Shown here: positions 5,073 to 7,386 of the stretch, piece by piece
Layout: each line of letters opens with the position of its first letter
How positions within the stretch are numbered: the stretch's first letter is position 1
From: Pseudomonadota bacterium
Lineage (GTDB): Bacteria > Pseudomonadota > Alphaproteobacteria > Rhizobiales > Tepidamorphaceae
DNA length: 7,386 nt
Assembly (NCBI GenBank): GCA_023435545.1
Contig: JAEYRQ010000387.1
Location: forward strand, 1 to 7,386
Direction: 5' to 3'
Program-made: the position numbers and the translations under genes
Notes under the pieces: model-generated
What the model saw: the letters and a program-made list of their open reading frames with translations, nothing else
Database searches by the model: none
Told to the model about the DNA's origin: nothing

Positions 5073-5911
5073 GTTTCCTTGTCGGAGGCACGGGCGAGGA
5101 AGCGGTGCAGGGCGGACGTCGGCAGCGCCCGCCGAAGCAGCGCGGCGACATGGCTCGGCACCGTCACGCGGTAGCGCGGCCGGGGCCGGCGAGATTCGAG
5201 CGCACGGATCAGCGCCGCAGTGACCGCCTCCGGTCCCAGCTTGAACCGCGACGACGAGCCGCCCCGCTCCATACGGGCGATCCGGCGGCGGTATTCCTCG
5301 CGATGCAGGGAGCCCTCGATTTCGATCGTCTCGCGGAACGCCGCCAGCGCGTTGACGTCGAACCGCGTGGCGATCGGACCGGGCTCGATCAGCACCACTT
5401 CGATCCCCGTCCCGAAGAGTTCCAGCCGCAGTGTCTCGCTCAGACCCTCCAGCGCGAACTTCGAGGCGATGTAGGCGCCGCGGTACTTCATCGGGATGTA
5501 GCCGAGCACCGAGGAGCACTGGACGATGCGGCCACGGCCCTGACGGCGCATCACCGGGATAGCCAGCCGGGTCAGCGTGTGCCAGCCGAATAGGTTCGCC
5601 TCGAACTGCGCCCTGAGGCCTTCGGTCGGCAGGTCCTCCACCGCGCCCGGCAGGGCATAGGCGCCATTGTTGAACACCGCGTCGAGCCGGCCGCCGGTCC
5701 CCGCGAGAACCGTCTCCATGGCGGCCCGGATGGAGGCTTCGTCCGCGTAGTCGAGGCGCAGGGCCTCCATCCCCTCCCCGGCCAGCCTCTCGACGTCCTG
5801 GGGCTTGCGGGCAGAGGCGAAGACGCGCCAGCCTCGCCGGTTCAGGGTCCGCGCCGCGTCGGCCCCGATGCCGCTGGAGCAGCCGGTAATCAGGATGGTC
5901 CGTTGCTCCAC
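5069..5911 (-). CDS. Classical short-chain dehydrogenase/reductase (SDR)
   Basis: This is a cytoplasmic NAD(P)(H)-dependent oxidoreductase of unknown substrate, 280 residues from the GTG at 5911. The cofactor motif TGCSSGIG is at 9-16. Arg35 after the second strand (FASAR) suggests NADP(H) preference. NNGAY at 81-85 replaces the more common NNAG. The catalytic tetrad is complete: Asn106, Ser134 (QCSSVLGY), Tyr147 and Lys151 (YIASK). The tail from about 200 is longer and more basic than in minimal 250-residue SDRs, with an arginine-rich stretch RRPRPRYRVTVP near 245-256. An in-frame ATG exists at 6100, but it lies inside the LysR gene and adds sequence without family resemblance. The GTG fits because GAGG lies 5 bases upstream and strand 1 begins at once. 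It starts 7 bases after the LysR stop and is probably cotranscribed with that regulator. Confidence 0.9.
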   Translation of the reverse strand: MEQRTILITGCSSGIGADAARTLNRRGWRVFASARKPQDVERLAGEGMEALRLDYADEASIRAAMETVLAGTGGRLDAVFNNGAYALPGAVEDLPTEGLRAQFEANLFGWHTLTRLAIPVMRRQGRGRIVQCSSVLGYIPMKYRGAYIASKFALEGLSETLRLELFGTGIEVVLIEPGPIATRFDVNALAAFRETIEIEGSLHREEYRRRIARMERGGSSSRFKLGPEAVTAALIRALESRRPRPRYRVTVPSHVAALLRRALPTSALHRFLARASDKET

Positions 5912-5916
5912 GGGGG

Positions 5917-5920
5917 CCTC
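5917..5920 (-). promoter_or_regulatory. Ribosome-binding site of the SDR gene, overlapping the LysR stop
   Basis: GAGG on the minus strand begins within the TGA stop of the LysR gene (5921-5919) and lies 5 bases before the GTG at 5911. This supports the GTG start and suggests that SDR translation is coupled to termination of LysR translation. Confidence 0.5.
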
Positions 5921-6812
5921 AGCACAGCTTGAGCGCCGATATGCGTTCGGCCAGGAAGTCATACACGAAGCGAATGCGCCGCGACGACCGCAGGTCCTGG
6001 TGCGCGGTGAGCCAGATCGGCAGCACCAGTTGCTCGGCCTCCGTATCGCCAAGCACCTGCTCCAGCGAGGGGTCTGCCGATCCAAGGAAGACGGGACCAA
6101 CGCCGATACCGAAACCGGCCCTGACCATCTCCCATCCCACCGACTGGCAGTCCGAGCGGAACCGGAAGAAGGACCGGTCGACGTCCATGCCCGCGACCCG
6201 GAACCCGCGTACGAGCACGTCGACCTTGTCGAATCCGATCAGCGAATGACGGGCCAGATCCTCCAGCCTGACCGGACGGCCGCGCCGGTCCAGATAGTCG
6301 CGGCGGGCGAAGAAACCGACCCGCATATCGCAGACGTGGCGCGTGATGACGTCGTTCTGCTGCGGTCGGAACATCCTGAGGGCGATGTCCGCCTCGCGCA
6401 GCAACAGGTTCTCCGGGACCATCGTGGCGACCACCTCGAGCTGGATACTGGGCTCGGCCAGATGCAGGTCCGCCAGAATTGGTGCCAGCAGGTTCGTCGC
6501 CACCATCTCGCTGGCGGTGAGGCGGACCGTGCCATCCACGGCCCCGGCGCTGCCTTCGGCGATGCGGCGCAAGCTCATCGCCTCCTGCCGCATCGCGCGT
6601 GCCCGCTCCGCCAGCATCAGGCCGACATCGGTGATCCGCAGCCCGCCCGCGGTCCGGTCGAACAGCCTGACACCGAGTTGGGCCTCGAGATCGGCCACAT
6701 GGCGGCCGACGGTGGGCTGGCTGAGACCAAGCCGCCGCGCTGCGGCCGACAGGCTGCCCTGATCGGCCGTCTCCAGGAAGGATTGGACGAGGTTCCAGTC
6801 GAGATCAGCCAT
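5919..6812 (-). CDS. LysR-type transcriptional regulator
   Basis: This is a DNA-binding regulator, usually tetrameric, that responds to a small-molecule effector. It is 297 residues long from the ATG at 6812, the normal length. The N-terminal winged helix-turn-helix covers about 4-63: DWNLVQSFLETADQGSLSAA, then the recognition segment SQPTVGRHVADLE (31-43) and LGVRLFDR (46-53). A linker helix spans about 60-90, and the periplasmic-binding-protein-like effector domain runs from about 90 to the end. An in-frame ATG at 6941 would add 43 residues of low-conservation sequence through the promoter region. I prefer 6812, which has GGGGGGA 3-4 bases upstream and begins at the family's usual point. 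The SDR gene follows 7 bases later, and an epimerase-like gene is divergent at 7000. LysR proteins commonly control a divergent gene, so both neighbours are likely targets. The effector is unknown. Confidence 0.93.
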   Translation of the reverse strand: MADLDWNLVQSFLETADQGSLSAAARRLGLSQPTVGRHVADLEAQLGVRLFDRTAGGLRITDVGLMLAERARAMRQEAMSLRRIAEGSAGAVDGTVRLTASEMVATNLLAPILADLHLAEPSIQLEVVATMVPENLLLREADIALRMFRPQQNDVITRHVCDMRVGFFARRDYLDRRGRPVRLEDLARHSLIGFDKVDVLVRGFRVAGMDVDRSFFRFRSDCQSVGWEMVRAGFGIGVGPVFLGSADPSLEQVLGDTEAEQLVLPIWLTAHQDLRSSRRIRFVYDFLAERISALKLC

Positions 6813-6999
6813 CGGTCCCCCCGCGCACGGTGCCCCAGCCCGCGTCACGCCGGGAACATGTGGGGCGGCGCGCCGGCCATTCAATTCTGAATAGCGGAAA
6901 GTCAGTTCTCGCGGCTTTGCTGTCGGCCGCACCATATACACCTAAGCGTCGTGTCGGCAGGCCCGAACCGCCGCCGGCCAGTCGAGGCGGAGTTTCCAC
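6813..6999. promoter_or_regulatory. Divergent control region between the LysR and epimerase-like genes
   Basis: This 187-base gap has no gene. It holds the dyad ATTCA-N4-TGAAT (6879-6892), an AT-rich island in GC-rich surroundings; the overlapping ATTC-T-GAAT (6884-6892) is also perfectly symmetric. T6881 and A6893 give a T-N11-A spacing of the LysR-box kind, though not centred on the dyad. Further right, TATACA (6935-6940) is a plausible -10 for the plus-strand gene, with no good -35 at the right distance, as is common for activator-dependent promoters. GGCGGAG just before 7000 is its ribosome-binding sequence. No clear promoter for the LysR gene was found. Confidence 0.45.
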
Positions 7000-7386
7000 A
7001 TGCAGACGGTTCTCATCATCGGCGCCGGCGGTCGGCTCGGCCGGGCGGTTGCATCGCGCTTCGTGCGCAACGGCTGGAACGTGCGGGCGCTCGTGCGCGC
7101 GGCTGCTGCCCCTGCCGCCATCATCGGCTGCGAGATGGTGGAGGGCGACGCGCGGCGTCCCGCCGACCTGATCCGGGCGGCGGAAGGCGTCGATGTGATC
7201 GTCAACGCCGCCAATCCCCCCTTCGGCGAGTGGGACCCCTCACTCCTCGAGATCGCCGACGCGGTCATCGCGGCGATGCGCACCAGCGGTGCGACGCAAC
7301 TGTTCCCGGGCAATGTCTACAACTTCGGCTGGCCGGTGTTCGAGACGCTCGACGAGACGACGCCGCAGCGGCCCACCACACGCAAG
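7000..7386 (+). CDS. NAD(P)-binding epimerase-like (extended SDR) protein, 3' end outside window
   Basis: This is the N-terminal 129 residues of a Rossmann-fold protein of the NAD-dependent epimerase/dehydratase superfamily; the frame is open to the last base. The cofactor loop GAGGRLG is at 8-14. Arg33 at the end of strand 2 (VRALVR) suggests NADP(H). EGDARRP at 48-54 corresponds to the usual adenine-contacting GD, and VIVNAANPP at 66-74 is strand 4. FPGNVYNFG at 102-110 replaces the standard catalytic serine strand, resembling atypical SDRs annotated only as NAD-dependent epimerases. The ATG at 7000 follows AGGCGGAG by about 7 bases. It is divergent from the LysR gene and a likely target of it. 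Substrate and full length cannot be judged because at least half of the protein probably lies outside. Confidence 0.87.
   Translation, partial: MQTVLIIGAGGRLGRAVASRFVRNGWNVRALVRAAAAPAAIIGCEMVEGDARRPADLIRAAEGVDVIVNAANPPFGEWDPSLLEIADAVIAAMRTSGATQLFPGNVYNFGWPVFETLDETTPQRPTTRK

Noticed and set aside
5069..6100. 343-residue version of the SDR starting at 6100
   Set aside because: The extra 63 residues overlap the LysR gene and lack SDR resemblance. The GTG at 5911 has a ribosome-binding site and begins right at the first strand of the fold.
5805..6890. 361-codon plus-strand open frame opposite the LysR gene
   Set aside because: Antisense shadow of a full-length LysR regulator; its composition is typical of a GC-rich complement frame.
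6813..6941. 43-residue N-terminal extension of the LysR protein (ATG at 6941)
   Set aside because: LysR proteins normally start a few residues before the helix-turn-helix. The extension would run through the divergent control region.
1..7386. Searched for tRNA, rRNA, CRISPR arrays, transposase genes and long direct repeats
   Set aside because: None was recognised by eye on either strand. Short palindromes are the only repeats supported.

Overview
The window comes from a GC-rich bacterial chromosome, most likely an alphaproteobacterium. The protein sequences suggest this, as does the gene set HIG1-type membrane protein, PduO-type cobalamin adenosyltransferase, etfB, etfA and 3-hydroxybutyryl-CoA dehydrogenase, an order I recall from many Alphaproteobacteria. 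The placement is inference from motifs and gene order; no search was run. Ten protein genes are supported, nine on the minus strand and one on the plus strand. No rRNA, tRNA, CRISPR array or insertion sequence was seen. No gene-free stretch exceeds 187 bases.

Read in the direction of transcription (right to left), the minus strand starts with a LysR-type regulator (5919-6812) followed 7 bases later by a classical short-chain dehydrogenase (5069-5911). A possible hairpin then separates these from a 65-residue HIG1-like membrane protein (4802-4999) and a PduO-type corrinoid adenosyltransferase (4174-4761). Next comes a compact VapB/VapC-type toxin-antitoxin pair (3841-4104 and 3461-3844), which has a striking palindrome inside its promoter. 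A complete rhomboid intramembrane protease (2675-3409) follows. The last unit is etfB-etfA-hbd (2530 to beyond base 1), which supplies both subunits of electron transfer flavoprotein and a 3-hydroxyacyl-CoA dehydrogenase. These serve fatty-acid, butyrate or polyhydroxybutyrate metabolism and pass electrons from acyl-CoA dehydrogenases toward ubiquinone. On the plus strand, a truncated NAD(P)-binding epimerase-like gene (7000 onward) diverges from the LysR gene across a 187-base regulatory gap.

The coding content is mostly ordinary core metabolism. The noteworthy material is in the junctions. These are a 9-3-9 perfect palindrome filling the -35/-10 spacer of the vapBC promoter; a 20-bp perfect palindrome between etfA and hbd; two 6-5-6 inverted repeats in front of etfB, one inside a candidate promoter whose -35 overlaps the rhomboid stop codon; and a dyad between the divergent LysR and epimerase genes. 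The toxin-antitoxin pair and the rhomboid gene seem to sit inside a metabolic block that is contiguous in many relatives. I see no convincing evidence for a wholly new biological system in these 7.4 kb.
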